64,000 nucleotides of DNA from Mucilaginibacter myungsuensis (GCF_015222005.1 NZ_JADFFL010000002.1:682001-746000), one strand, 5' to 3'; counted from the stretch's first letter, positions 8,733 to 17,542 are shown. Program-made: numbers and translations. The notes: generated by a model from the letters alone, not told the origin.

Positions 8733-9932
8733 CTAATTACGGTTGAACTGAAATAGCTCAAATACTTCGCCCGCCTCAAAGTCCGTCCTATCGGCCGGCA
8801 ATTGTAAAAATGCATCTGTGTCGGCTAAGTTGGCAAAGTCGCCGGATCCGTTGCCGGCTAATGGGGTGGCCATGGTTCGGCCATCGGGCGCCATAGTGGT
8901 TTGCACTTGTAAAAAGTATTCCAGGTCGGGTTCAAAGGTAAAGTCCGCTGCTAATACAGCATATCGTTTTTGCGTGAGCAAGCCCAAGGTGTCCTGCAAC
9001 CACGGCAAAAAATAGCGGTGCACACACATAAAAGTAGCCACCGGGTTACCCGGGAACGCGAATACCAGCACGCCCTTATCATTCGCCCCGAACCAGAACG
9101 GTTTGCCCGGCCGTTGCCGCACTTTGTGGAACAGCTTGGTTACGCCCACCTCCTCCAAAGCCTGCGGGATATAGTCGAATTTACCCATAGATATACCACC
9201 TGACAACAGGATCACATCGTAGTTATCCAAACACCGGCTTATCTCGTCCCTGGTCACATTAGGTTCGTCGGGGATGTGTACCATATCGATTTGCAGGCCT
9301 TGTTGCTGAAGGATGGCTTTGATAGTATAATTATTAGACCGGCGGATCTGGTAAATGGCCGGTGTCTCATCAACTTCCACTAATTCATCGCCCGATGATA
9401 TGATTACTACCTTCGGGAATTTTTTTACCAATACGTTGGTCTTACCAACCGATGCAATAATGCTGATCAGCGCCGGGCTGATCACCCTGCCTTTTGCAGC
9501 CACTACATCGCCCTGTTGTTTATCTTTCCCTTTGTTATGGATATTTTGCCCCCGGCGGATGTTCTCTACGATCACCTCGGCGTGGTTGCCGGTGATCAGT
9601 ACGTCTTCGTAACGGATGATGGTATCAAAACCTTCGGGCAAAACCGCCCCGGTCATGATCTCGACGCAATGGTCCGGCTTGCTCCCCCGCAAGGGCTCGT
9701 CACCTGCCGCTTGTGTGCCTGCGATGGTGAATGAACGGTTGCCGCCTGCAAAGTCTGTATAATTGATGGCAATACCATCCATGGTCACACGGTCGAATGG
9801 TGGCATGTCCCTGTCGGCCAATATATCTTCGGCCAATATGCGGCCTAACGATCGTTCAAAAGCCACCGCTTCCGTGCCATAGTCGCGGGTTTGGTTTTGG
9901 ATAATGTGCCAGGCTTGCTCTACAGTTATCAT
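8733..9932 (-). CDS. moeA: Molybdopterin molybdotransferase MoeA
   Basis: A 399-residue enzyme that inserts molybdate into adenylated molybdopterin. Motifs in order are MPPFDRVTMDGIAI, EIMTGAVLPEGFDTIIRYED, SSGDELVEV, the nucleotide-binding LLSGGISMGKFDY and the AFPGNPVATF segment. The C-terminal beta-barrel domain (TQKRYAVLAADF onward) is present. It starts 6 bases after the moaA stop, so moaA and moeA form an operon. The remaining molybdenum cofactor genes (moaC, moaE, moaD, mobA) are not in this window. Confidence 0.96.
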   Translation of the reverse strand: MITVEQAWHIIQNQTRDYGTEAVAFERSLGRILAEDILADRDMPPFDRVTMDGIAINYTDFAGGNRSFTIAGTQAAGDEPLRGSKPDHCVEIMTGAVLPEGFDTIIRYEDVLITGNHAEVIVENIRRGQNIHNKGKDKQQGDVVAAKGRVISPALISIIASVGKTNVLVKKFPKVVIISSGDELVEVDETPAIYQIRRSNNYTIKAILQQQGLQIDMVHIPDEPNVTRDEISRCLDNYDVILLSGGISMGKFDYIPQALEEVGVTKLFHKVRQRPGKPFWFGANDKGVLVFAFPGNPVATFMCVHRYFLPWLQDTLGLLTQKRYAVLAADFTFEPDLEYFLQVQTTMAPDGRTMATPLAGNGSGDFANLADTDAFLQLPADRTDFEAGEVFELFQFNRN

Positions 9933-9938
9933 GCGTTA

Positions 9939-10928
9939 TTATCCTCCTATTGATGCCATCGACTCGTGCGCGGGCGAGTTAGCCGCGCGTAAAGCCTCGG
10001 CCTCCCAACCGTCTTTTGCCCGGTGGCCGATGGCATGGGTCAGTATCTCTTTTAGTTCAATGTCGTTTTTGCCGCTCCTTAACAGGTCGCGCAGGTTAAG
10101 CCCTTCGCCTTCGTACAGGCAGGTCTTTAACTCGCCTTGCGGTGTCAGGCGGATGCGGTTACAAGTGCCGCAAAATGTGCGCGAGTAAGCCGCAATAACG
10201 CCAACCTTACCCAGATGCCCGGGGATGCGGTAGTTATATGATGTCGAAAAAAGACCGTCAGGCACTTTAGCAATAGCCGGGTAAGTTTGTTTAATATGTT
10301 CCATTATCCGCACATGGTCCCAGGCCAGGCCGGTGTAAACGTGGCTATCACCGTTAAAAGGCATCTCTTCGATAAAGCGCACATCTACCGGAATATCTTT
10401 GGTCAAACCCACCAACGGCAGGATATCCTGCGTGTTGCGGCCGTCCATCACCACGGCGTTTATCTTTACCTGCATATCGTGGCTTAGCAGCTCATCCAGC
10501 GTTTGCATCACGGCCGCAAATTCATCACGACGGGTGATAGCGAAGAACCGCCCGGCATCCAAGGTATCCAAACTTAAATTGACGGATGTGATACCCAAAC
10601 TTTTCAGCTCAGGAATGTAAGGTGCAGTTAAAACCCCATTGGTGGTCAGGCTGATCTGATCCAGACCATCTATGCCCGAAATCGCCCTCAGCAACTGCAT
10701 GATATCCTTACGCACAAAAGGCTCGCCGCCGGTAATACGGATCTTGTTGATGCCCATGCTCACTAACAGTTTGCACAGGTGCAGCATCTCCTCGTAATTC
10801 AGCAACTCGCTGCGGTTAAGCCAGTGCAAACCATCCTCGGGCATGCAGTAAAAGCAGCGCAAGTTGCATTTGTCGGTCACCGCCAAACGCAGGTATGTTA
10901 TTTCACGGCCATGCTGGTCTTTGAGCAT
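9939..10928 (-). CDS. moaA: GTP 3',8-cyclase MoaA (radical SAM)
   Basis: A radical SAM enzyme that catalyses the first step of molybdenum cofactor synthesis. The N-terminal cluster motif CNLRCFYC, the GGEPFVRKD segment and the C-terminal second-cluster motif CGTCNRIRLTPQG...C are intact. The protein ends in GlyGly, which is essential in MoaA. The frame can be opened at a TTG (10955), but that codon overlaps the -7 promoter element, and the ATG at 10928 (MLKDQHGREITYLRL) agrees with the family, so 329 residues are annotated. It is followed at once by moeA. Confidence 0.96.
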   Translation of the reverse strand: MLKDQHGREITYLRLAVTDKCNLRCFYCMPEDGLHWLNRSELLNYEEMLHLCKLLVSMGINKIRITGGEPFVRKDIMQLLRAISGIDGLDQISLTTNGVLTAPYIPELKSLGITSVNLSLDTLDAGRFFAITRRDEFAAVMQTLDELLSHDMQVKINAVVMDGRNTQDILPLVGLTKDIPVDVRFIEEMPFNGDSHVYTGLAWDHVRIMEHIKQTYPAIAKVPDGLFSTSYNYRIPGHLGKVGVIAAYSRTFCGTCNRIRLTPQGELKTCLYEGEGLNLRDLLRSGKNDIELKEILTHAIGHRAKDGWEAEALRAANSPAHESMASIGG

Positions 10929-10952
10929 TCGGGGATACTTGTGGTGTATATA

Positions 10953-10960
10953 CAAATAAA
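10953..10960 (-). promoter_or_regulatory. -7 promoter element of moaA-moeA
   Basis: The complement reads TTTATTTG, one mismatch to TAnnTTTG, placed 24 bases before the moaA ATG. It argues against the upstream TTG as a start. Confidence 0.4.
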
Positions 10961-11032
10961 GGGCTTATTTGTGAGAAATGCCTAACCGCTCCCTCCGGGC
11001 AATGTCATTAAATTTAGAGGATATCAAGCGGT

Positions 11033-12631
11033 TTACTTCACCACCTCAACAGCCTTCACCATTACGGGGTCGCCATCATTGATGGCGTGGTAGTAAACAT
11101 TATCGCCCCATTGAAAACGACCCAGATAGGCTTTCAACAAACGTTTTAAGCTGGGTTTAGATGCAGCCAACTCCTGCTGATCGATATTCTTTACCGATGC
11201 CGAAGCGTAGGTCACAAATTTGTTCAGCTCCTCGTCCGTTACCGAATAGCGCTTTACAAAGTCGTTATCGGTTTGATATTGTTTGATCACCGGTTGCAGC
11301 TTATCTATCACATAAGCGGTGAATAGCTGGCGGTTATTGATGCGCTGGATCGTTAGGTTGTTCAGCGTAGTATCGGCCGGGACAAAAACATCGGGCATAA
11401 TACCGCCGCCACTGAAAACTTTTTTGCCTTTAGCCGTATGGTACGTTGCCGAGGTGCGGAACGAAGTATCCTTTAAATTACTCTCGGCCGAAAAGAACTC
11501 GCCTTTTTGCATACGCTCGGCTATCTCGTTGTGGTAGCTGTCCACACCGTTCTTGTACGATTTTTGGATAGACCTGCCCGATGGCGTATAATACCTGGCC
11601 ACGGTCAGGTTCACAGCCGAACCATCGCCGAACGGGAACTGCTCCTGAACCAAACCTTTACCAAAAGAGCGCCTGCCAATGATCGTACCCCTGTCCTGAT
11701 CTTGCAGGCATCCCGCCAATATCTCGCTTGCCGATGCCGATGACTCATCGATCAGCACGGCTAAATTACCCTGCTCAAATAAGCCCGAATCCGTCGCGAA
11801 ATAGTCGGTGCGTGGTTCGTGCACGCCTTTGGTGTAAACGATCAGTTTACCTTTGGGCAAAAAGTGATCGGCTAAAGAGGTAGCCGCGCTCAGGTAGCCG
11901 CCGCCATTGCCCCTCAGGTCAACGATCAGCTTTTTCAACCCTTCTATCTTCAAGCGCGACAAGGCCGAACGGAAATCGGACTCGGATGTAGCCGCGAATT
12001 TGCTCAGTTTGATATAACCCACATCGTCGGTGGCCATATAAGCCGCGTCGAGGCTGCTCAGGCTAACCGGGCCGCGGGTAACAATGCAGCGTTTAAAGTC
12101 GGTGCTGCCATCTGCCGGGGCAATACCCAGGTCTATAGGCGTATTCTTTTCGCCGCGTAAAGTGTTGTTGATCTTTTCGAAAGTAAGTTTAGTGCCCGAG
12201 AATGGTCTGTTGGCAATGGTCAGTACACGGTCGCCGGTCTTAATGCCTGCCTTATCGGCGGGCCCTTGCGGGTAAACCAGGGTGATCACCATCGTATCGC
12301 GCAGCAATTGAAATTCGATACCGATGCCGGTAAAACCGCCTTCCAGTTTCTCGTTAATGCTTTGTGCTTGTTGCGGAGGCAGGTAAAGCGAGTGCGGGTC
12401 AAGGTTCTGCAACAGGTTGTTTATGGCGTCGCCTTCGTACTTTTCCATGTTGATGGTGTCAACATATTTTTCCTTCACCAAACGGATGGTGCGCTCCAGC
12501 TTATCGCCTTTGGCAAAAGGGTTGGCCAGCGTGCCGCCCTGCAGGTCATCGCCGGACAGGTAAACGCCGATAACGATGCCAAAAAATATTAATAGGATAG
12601 ATCTGAAGATGATCGCCGCCGCTCTTTTCAT
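11033..12631 (-). CDS. S41 family carboxy-terminal processing protease
   Basis: A 532-residue periplasmic serine protease. It has an N-terminal membrane anchor (residues 4-26), a PDZ domain around GGFTGIGIEFQLL to GDRVLTIAN (residues 98-140) and the S41 catalytic domain. LIVDLRGNGGG at 235-245 is followed by the nucleophile region ESSASASE (296-303) and the catalytic Lys of FGKGLVQ (residue 325). Such proteases cleave the C-termini of envelope proteins. A long C-terminal extension of about 150 residues follows. The ATG lies about 12 bases after a perfect -7 element, so the leader is very short. Confidence 0.94.
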   Translation of the reverse strand: MKRAAAIIFRSILLIFFGIVIGVYLSGDDLQGGTLANPFAKGDKLERTIRLVKEKYVDTINMEKYEGDAINNLLQNLDPHSLYLPPQQAQSINEKLEGGFTGIGIEFQLLRDTMVITLVYPQGPADKAGIKTGDRVLTIANRPFSGTKLTFEKINNTLRGEKNTPIDLGIAPADGSTDFKRCIVTRGPVSLSSLDAAYMATDDVGYIKLSKFAATSESDFRSALSRLKIEGLKKLIVDLRGNGGGYLSAATSLADHFLPKGKLIVYTKGVHEPRTDYFATDSGLFEQGNLAVLIDESSASASEILAGCLQDQDRGTIIGRRSFGKGLVQEQFPFGDGSAVNLTVARYYTPSGRSIQKSYKNGVDSYHNEIAERMQKGEFFSAESNLKDTSFRTSATYHTAKGKKVFSGGGIMPDVFVPADTTLNNLTIQRINNRQLFTAYVIDKLQPVIKQYQTDNDFVKRYSVTDEELNKFVTYASASVKNIDQQELAASKPSLKRLLKAYLGRFQWGDNVYYHAINDGDPVMVKAVEVVK

Positions 12632-12642
12632 TTGTGTAACTA

Positions 12643-12650
12643 CAAAGGTA
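12643..12650 (-). promoter_or_regulatory. -7 promoter element of the S41 protease gene
   Basis: The complement reads TACCTTTG, a perfect TAnnTTTG, 11 bases before the ATG at 12631. No clear -33 TTG is present at the normal spacing. Confidence 0.5.
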
Positions 12651-12744
12651 AGCCATTGTAACTAAAGCGTATAATTTTTTAACACACGGGTAGTGTAACT
12701 TTACTGAAATTTTGCTGACTTTTGCCTTAAACACATCTGCCGCC

Positions 12745-13557
12745 ATGCAATTATCTACCGAAAAGGAATCGAATTATAACAACCTGGAGCAAATGCCCAC
12801 CGGCGAATTGCTCCGTCATATTAACGACGAGGACAAGACCGTTGCCCTTGCCGTAGAGCGCGAACTACCCGCTATAGAGAAGCTGGTAGACATAGTGACC
12901 GAACGTATGAAAGCAGGCGGCCGCTTATTCTACATCGGCGCCGGTACCAGCGGCAGGCTGGGTGTGGTTGATGCATCCGAATGTCCGCCGACCTTTGGTG
13001 TGCCTTTTGAGCAGGTGATCGGCATTATTGCCGGCGGCGACGGCGCCATCCGCAAGGCAGTAGAATTTGCCGAGGATGATGCCGAACAAGCCTGGATAGA
13101 TATGCAGGCTTACGATATTAACAGCAAAGATGTAGTGGTCGGAATAGCCGCATCGGGCACTACGCCTTATGTGATCGGCGGATTACGCAAGGCTAACGAG
13201 CAAGGCCTGGCAACGGGCTGCGTAGTTTGCAACAGCGATACACCCGTAGCTGCCGAGGCGCAATATCCGGTAGCTGTAGTTACCGGTCCTGAGTTTTTAA
13301 CGGGATCTACCCGCATGAAGGCCGGTACTGCACAAAAATTGGTGCTGAACATGCTGACCACATCGGTAATGATAAAATTGGGTAAGGTTAAGGGTAATAA
13401 AATGGTGGATATGCAGTTAACCAATCATAAACTGGTTGACCGCGGCACCCGCATGGTGATGCAGGAGACCGGCCTTGAAGAAGCCGTTGCCGAGCAGTTG
13501 CTGAAAGAGCAAGGCAGCGTGCGTAAGGCGGTGGATTATTTTAAGAGTACGAGGTAG
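12745..13557 (+). CDS. murQ: N-acetylmuramic acid 6-phosphate etherase MurQ
   Basis: Cleaves the lactyl ether of MurNAc-6-phosphate to GlcNAc-6-phosphate and D-lactate in cell-wall recycling. The SIS-domain motifs are complete: YIGAGTSGRLGVVDASECPPTFG, GGDGAIRKAVEFAEDD, VGIAASGTTPYVIGG, and TGSTRMKAGTAQKLVLNM. A TTG at 12712 opens the frame, but the ATG at 12745 matches the family, giving 270 residues, the usual length in Bacteroidota. A candidate -7 (GACTTTTG, 12717-12724) lies about 20 bases upstream. No MurNAc transporter or kinase is adjacent. Confidence 0.95.
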   Translation: MQLSTEKESNYNNLEQMPTGELLRHINDEDKTVALAVERELPAIEKLVDIVTERMKAGGRLFYIGAGTSGRLGVVDASECPPTFGVPFEQVIGIIAGGDGAIRKAVEFAEDDAEQAWIDMQAYDINSKDVVVGIAASGTTPYVIGGLRKANEQGLATGCVVCNSDTPVAAEAQYPVAVVTGPEFLTGSTRMKAGTAQKLVLNMLTTSVMIKLGKVKGNKMVDMQLTNHKLVDRGTRMVMQETGLEEAVAEQLLKEQGSVRKAVDYFKSTR

Positions 13558-13569
13558 GTTGATTTTTTT

Positions 13570-13700
13570 TATCCCTCCCTTGGGAGGGGCGCGGAGGGCA
13601 AGAGCGGTCGCTGGGAGGGGTTCACCACCACGCAAAGCTGACCAAACCCCTCCCTGCCATTTCAACAAAAGCTACCGCACCCCTCCCCAAGGAGGGAATT
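13570..13700. repeat. ~130-bp palindromic intergenic repeat, copy A
   Basis: The outer arms are complementary (TCCCTCCCTTGGGAGGGG at the left, CCCCTCCCCAAGGAGGGA at the right), with internal GGGAGGGGTT and AACCCCTCCC. The central segment GCAAAGCTGACCAAACCCC is shared with copy B at 15.2 kb. It looks like a non-coding, possibly mobilised, dispersed element (MITE or REP-like); no transposase is present. Confidence 0.7.
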
Positions 13701-13722
13701 TTAGAAACGATAAAGGACATCA

Positions 13723-14289
13723 ATGCACGAGATAGAACCATATTACAGATGGCGGGATGATTATGTGGCGGCGGAGGATATGCGTTCGCCGTTCTACTCT
13801 ACGGAGTATAGCGAGTTTAACTTTGATAAGCAGCTTTACAATTACCTGCTGCACCCGCAATGGGATAGCTTTGGTTCGAACACGCTATACCTGAAGATAT
13901 TATTTGTGGACTACGACCATGGGTACACCATAATTGAGCTGATAGGTGAATGGAACGATGCCATCAACAACGATATTATGCTGATGAAGCGCGAACTGTT
14001 TGACCTGATGGTGGACGAGGGCGTGACCAAATTCATCCTGGTGGGCGAGAACGTATTAAACTTTCACTCGTCAGACGACTCTTACTATGAGGAATGGTTC
14101 CAGGAGGTAGAGGATGGCTGGATAACGGGCATCAACTTTCAGGATCATGTGATCAGTGAGTTTAAACACAACAATATCGATTACTATATTAACTTTGGCG
14201 GCGAGCTGGACGATATGGCCTGGCGCAGCCTGAAGCCCCTGCAATTCTTCAGAAAAGTTGAAGAATTGATGACTAAGCGATTGAACTAA
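13723..14289 (+). CDS. Conserved acidic hypothetical protein
   Basis: A 188-residue soluble protein that I do not recognise. It is rich in Asp, Glu and aromatic residues (EIEPYYRWRDDYVAAEDM at the start, SSDDSYYEEWFQEVEDG in the middle) and has no signal peptide or membrane segment. Alternating hydrophobic stretches such as LYLKILFVDYD and YTIIELIGEW suggest a mixed alpha/beta fold. The ATG at 13723 directly follows repeat copy A. The gene lies 57 bases before the Bax inhibitor-1 gene on the same strand. Confidence 0.75.
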   Translation: MHEIEPYYRWRDDYVAAEDMRSPFYSTEYSEFNFDKQLYNYLLHPQWDSFGSNTLYLKILFVDYDHGYTIIELIGEWNDAINNDIMLMKRELFDLMVDEGVTKFILVGENVLNFHSSDDSYYEEWFQEVEDGWITGINFQDHVISEFKHNNIDYYINFGGELDDMAWRSLKPLQFFRKVEELMTKRLN

Positions 14290-14346
14290 AGCGTACGTTT
14301 ATACGTATATTTATATCAACATTTTAAAAAGAGGAATATTAATAAC

Positions 14347-15081
14347 ATGGAAATAAAAGAGAAGAATTACAATTATCAAAGTGTCTTTCAAATGGACGAC
14401 GAGGTTACGTCGTCGCGCAAGTTTTTGGCAAAGGTATTCTCGTGGATGTTCGTCGCATTGGCTATAACATCTGTGTTGGCATACGTGTTTGCGCACAACC
14501 CCGAGCTGCAAGCTTATTTACGCGATCCGTACACGTTAAAACCGACCGGCTTGGGTACTATCGCTATGTTCTCGCCGTTGGCATTCGTGCTGATCATCAG
14601 CTTTGGTTTTAACCGTCTGTCGTTCCCGGTACTTGCTACCATATTCATCGTTTACGCGGCGGTGTTCGGTATCAGTATGTCCAGCATTTTCCTGGTTTAC
14701 ACCGGTGGTTCGATCTTTAACGTGTTCCTGACCGCTACCATATTGTTCGGCGTAATGGCTGTAGCTGGTTACACCACTAAAACAGACCTGACCAACTTCG
14801 GTTCGATCCTGTTCGTTGCGTTGATAGCTTTGGTGATCGCATCGCTGATCAATATGTTCATTAAGAGTGAAACATTCGACTACATCCTGAGTCTGATCGG
14901 TGTTGCCGTATTCACCGGCCTGACCGCTTACGACGTGCAAAAATTAAAACGCATTGGCGCCGGTATCGAGCAAGGCAACGCACCTGCCAACAAATTAGCG
15001 GTAATGGGCGCATTGACCTTATACCTTGATTTTGTGAACCTGTTCTTATTCTTGTTGCGTTTATTTGGTAACAGGAAATAA
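14347..15081 (+). CDS. Bax inhibitor-1 / YccA family membrane protein
   Basis: A 244-residue integral membrane protein with about seven hydrophobic segments from residue 33 to 240. The soluble N-terminus ends in SSRKFLAKVFSWMFVALA, the usual entry to the BI-1 fold, and the last helices contain FTGLTAYDVQKLKRI and LYLDFVNLFLFLLRLFG, the conserved C-terminal signature with the Asp residues that form the pH-sensing pair. Family members leak or regulate calcium or protons and can modulate FtsH in other bacteria. A strong terminator follows the stop. Confidence 0.93.
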   Translation: MEIKEKNYNYQSVFQMDDEVTSSRKFLAKVFSWMFVALAITSVLAYVFAHNPELQAYLRDPYTLKPTGLGTIAMFSPLAFVLIISFGFNRLSFPVLATIFIVYAAVFGISMSSIFLVYTGGSIFNVFLTATILFGVMAVAGYTTKTDLTNFGSILFVALIALVIASLINMFIKSETFDYILSLIGVAVFTGLTAYDVQKLKRIGAGIEQGNAPANKLAVMGALTLYLDFVNLFLFLLRLFGNRK

Positions 15082-15114
15082 GTCTTGAGTCGGAAGTCTT
15101 AAGTCGAAAAATTT

Positions 15115-15148
15115 AAAAGCTATCCTGTATTGGGGTAGCTTTTTTTTT
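15115..15148 (+). terminator. Rho-independent terminator after the Bax inhibitor-1 gene
   Basis: Arms AAAAGCTATCC (15115-15125) and GGGTAGCTTTT pair over 11 bases with one G-U, around a short loop, followed by a run of nine T. Confidence 0.85.
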
Positions 15149-15173
15149 GTGGGTGATAAGACTACCTGCTTCA

Positions 15174-15305
15174 AAATCTCTCCTTGGGGAGGGGTGCGGT
15201 AGCTTGAGCTGAAAAGGCAGGGAGGGGTTAGCCACGATGCAAAGCTGACAAACCCCTCCCGCCACCGCTCTTGTCCATAATACCCCTGCCCAAGGAGGGA
15301 TTTGG
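15174..15305. repeat. ~130-bp palindromic intergenic repeat, copy B
   Basis: The same element as at 13.57 kb. It shares TCCTTGGGGAGGGGTGCGG, GGCAGGGAGGGGTT and ACCGCTCTTG with the reverse complement of copy A, and GCAAAGCTGAC plus AACCCCTCCC with its direct strand. Confidence 0.7.
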
Positions 15306-15352
15306 AAAGCTTTGTGCCCTTTGTGAAAAAACTTTGTGTCCTTTGCGGTAAG
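15306..15352. repeat. CTTTGTG-type dispersed intergenic repeat
   Basis: Contains TTTGTGCCCTTTGTG and CTTTGTGTCCTTTGCGG, the same word family as the 118-bp element at 34.25 kb, here as a shorter piece without the flanking inverted arms. Confidence 0.5.
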
Positions 15353-15400
15353 ATCATCATCCACCAATACCTTTATACCAAATAACTGATCACCGAGAAA

Positions 15401-15967
15401 ATGTCCTCCCACCACATCGTCCGCGAAAAACAAGAACCTGCCCTGCTGATAGCCGGACTGGATACCTTTGATGATGAACTATTAGGTCAGCTCTTAGAAT
15501 GGAGCCCTACGGTGATCTGCACGGCTGACACGATGGACAAGATGCTATCCTTAGGCATTAAGGTTGATTGGTATGTGGGATATAAGGACGAGTTACCGGA
15601 ATTGCTGGATATCAAGGTCATCGCGCCGGGCGAGGATGCCGTGACGACGGCTTTAACAAACTTATCATCCGAAGGCTACCCATCGGTCAATATTATTACC
15701 GATGAATTGGAATTGGATAAATATGCCAAATTCACCGGCCGTATGGATGTGATCATTTTTTGTGGCGATATCAAGGTGATCGCTATAAGATCGGGCTTCA
15801 GCAAATGGAAGCCGGCGGGCGATCGTCTAAAATTTTTGACACTTCCGCACAATTTTCTGTACACCGGACTGACACCTGTCAAGGAAAATGTGTACCGAAC
15901 CACGCACGACGGCTTTTACAGCCTGCAATTTTCAGACAAATTTATTTTTGTGGCGGAGTACCTGTAA
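15401..15967 (+). CDS. Thiamine pyrophosphokinase-like protein with degraded active site
   Basis: A 188-residue soluble protein. The opening MSSHHIVREKQEPALLIA and LLGQLLEWSPTVICTAD resemble thiamine diphosphokinases of Sphingobacteriales, and the C-terminal beta-rich part (FLYTGLTPVKENVYRTTHDG) fits the thiamine-binding domain. The acidic GDFDS-type motif that binds magnesium is replaced by VGYKDEL, so catalysis is doubtful. It could be a paralogue with a regulatory or new role. No thiamine genes are nearby. The assignment rests on remembered family features and is moderate. Confidence 0.6.
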   Translation: MSSHHIVREKQEPALLIAGLDTFDDELLGQLLEWSPTVICTADTMDKMLSLGIKVDWYVGYKDELPELLDIKVIAPGEDAVTTALTNLSSEGYPSVNIITDELELDKYAKFTGRMDVIIFCGDIKVIAIRSGFSKWKPAGDRLKFLTLPHNFLYTGLTPVKENVYRTTHDGFYSLQFSDKFIFVAEYL

Positions 15968-16077
15968 AAGAATTTTAGGGGCAACTGACCTGAAGATAGT
16001 GTATAATATACGCTTGCGCTGAATTTATACACACTTTAAGCATATCAAAGCAAGAGCATTGCTACGATAGGGTACAA

Positions 16078-16113
16078 ATAAAAAGCCCCCCAGACTTGCT
16101 CCGGGGGACTTTC
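16078..16113 (-). terminator. Rho-independent terminator after the anti-sigma gene
   Basis: On the complement a GTCCCCC...GGGGGGC stem is followed by CTTTTTATTT. It lies about 110 bases past the minus-strand stop at 16222 and could also stop plus-strand reading from 15967. Confidence 0.65.
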
Positions 16114-16221
16114 AACCTAAACCTTATCACAATTAAATTAGCTAGATCGCTAATTCGTATAGAGTAATACAATTACTGTACCAAAAACAGTTAATGCCAA
16201 AAAAAACTGTATTTCGGACAA

Positions 16222-16740
16222 TTATTTTTCAAAAGCGGTAGTTTTTGGCTTCCGCCTTAGGTAAGCGTCAGCTAAAAACAGAAGCAACACCATATCAAAG
16301 AACAGGAAATAGCGCATCCAAACACCATTGAACAGGTTACCCATATCTGGAATTGTCAGTTTGACAGGTAATTTAATGCCAGTCTGTACCGATGGTGACG
16401 CATTGTCCGACCATCCTAAGTTACTCAGTGTCAATAGTAACAACGCGCTAATGGCCAGCAAGAAGAAACCTGCCACCGCGTAAACTATCCGTTTATCAAC
16501 TTTTGCCTTCAGAGGTGCCAAAGCTTCCTGCTTACGGATCTGTTCCATCACGTTGTAGCTGAAAGCCATGGGCGGTTCGTCCAATTCCAGCGTAGTAAAT
16601 TCTGCATTAATAAGCACTAATTCCTCATACTGTTGCTTAAACGCTACATCAGTGATCAACCGTTCCTCAATTTGGGCGCGGTCGGCAGGGGTACAGGTAC
16701 CGTCTATGTAGTTCCAAAGTTTTTCTTCTGTGTCGTTCAT
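16222..16740 (-). CDS. Membrane anti-sigma factor-like protein
   Basis: A 172-residue protein encoded directly after an ECF sigma gene, with a 4-base overlap (16737-16740). The cytoplasmic N-terminus starts EEKLWNYIDGTCTPADRAQIEERL, a helical anti-sigma-type segment without a zinc-binding HxxxCxxC motif. Two membrane segments follow at about residues 84-106 and 140-160. From position and topology it should hold the sigma factor at the membrane until a signal arrives; direct sequence similarity is weak. Confidence 0.75.
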   Translation of the reverse strand: MNDTEEKLWNYIDGTCTPADRAQIEERLITDVAFKQQYEELVLINAEFTTLELDEPPMAFSYNVMEQIRKQEALAPLKAKVDKRIVYAVAGFFLLAISALLLLTLSNLGWSDNASPSVQTGIKLPVKLTIPDMGNLFNGVWMRYFLFFDMVLLLFLADAYLRRKPKTTAFEK

Positions 16741-17318
16741 ATCAACTCCTTCACTTCATGCTTTAACAGGCGCTCCAGTTTCTCTTTCAAACGCTGGCGC
16801 GCCCTAAATAGTTTAGTCTTCACATTGTTCGGCTCCAGGCCCATGGCCTCGCCTATTTCATCTAACGACTGTTCGCCGTTATAGAACATCGTAATAATAG
16901 CGGCATCATCGGGCAGCAACTGCTCAATAGCCATGTTCAGATAATAACTCCGCGACCGCCGCTCGGCCAGGTTAGCATCCATGCTGCCATGCGTATCCGC
17001 TATTTGGATGAACAAAGCTTCGTCATCTATCGATGTTGTATCCACCCGTTTCTTGCGCAGGTGCGTCATGGCCGTAGTGTAAACAATGCTGTACAGCCAG
17101 GTACTAAATTTACTTTGCTGCTGGTAGTTGGCCAGCGAGCGGTAGGCCTTCACAAAGCAATCCTGGGCGACTTCCTCGGCATCCTCGCGGTTTTTAGTGA
17201 ATCGCAAAGCCAGGGTGAACACAAAGCGCTGGTGCCGTTTGATCAGCAACGCATAAGCCGCCTGGTTACCCGCCAGTACCTGTGTTATCAGTTGTATATC
17301 CGTAAACTTGCTTTGCAT
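16737..17318 (-). CDS. ECF-type RNA polymerase sigma factor
   Basis: A 193-residue sigma-70 family protein with region 2 (ALLIKRHQRFVFTLALRFTKNREDAEEVAQDCFVKAYRSL and the promoter-melting KFSTWLYSIVYTTAMTHLRKKR, about residues 22-90) and region 4 (LPDDAAIITMFYNGEQSLDEIGEAMGLEPNNVKTKLFRARQRLKEKL, 130-180). It overlaps its probable anti-sigma gene by 4 bases, so the two are translated together. It is likely involved in envelope or extracytoplasmic stress response; the regulon is unknown. Confidence 0.92.
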   Translation of the reverse strand: MQSKFTDIQLITQVLAGNQAAYALLIKRHQRFVFTLALRFTKNREDAEEVAQDCFVKAYRSLANYQQQSKFSTWLYSIVYTTAMTHLRKKRVDTTSIDDEALFIQIADTHGSMDANLAERRSRSYYLNMAIEQLLPDDAAIITMFYNGEQSLDEIGEAMGLEPNNVKTKLFRARQRLKEKLERLLKHEVKELI

Positions 17319-17428
17319 TACTGGTAACTATGACGCGGCTTGCCCGCGGCAGGTTACATTAAATTTAGAAGATCTTTTTTGACGGGAAAAATGCATATGA
17401 TGGATGAGCTATTATTAATTAAATATTT

Positions 17429-17528
17429 GTCATCCTGGAGCGCAGCGAAGGGTCCGTTAACGAGCAGGTCGGTCATGCATATCCACAATGCGTTTCTATA
17501 AGATCCTTCGCTGCGCTCCATGATGACA
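17429..17528. repeat. Dispersed inverted repeat of the GAGCGCAGCGAAGG type
   Basis: Arms GTCATCCTGGAGCGCAGCGA and its partner CGCTGCGCTCCATGATGAC flank a 50-base centre. Related words occur at 21.1 kb and 62.6 kb. Such elements are common between genes in this phylum. Confidence 0.7.
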
Positions 17529-17542
17529 ATTGGGAAAAGTAC

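Noticed and set aside
10929..10955. TTG start extending moaA by nine codons
   Set aside because: The TTG overlaps the -7 promoter element and family members begin at MLKD, so the ATG at 10928 is used.
13417..13668. Minus-strand ORF of 83 codons over the end of murQ and repeat copy A
   Set aside because: It is a shadow of murQ continuing through a palindromic repeat and has no independent support.
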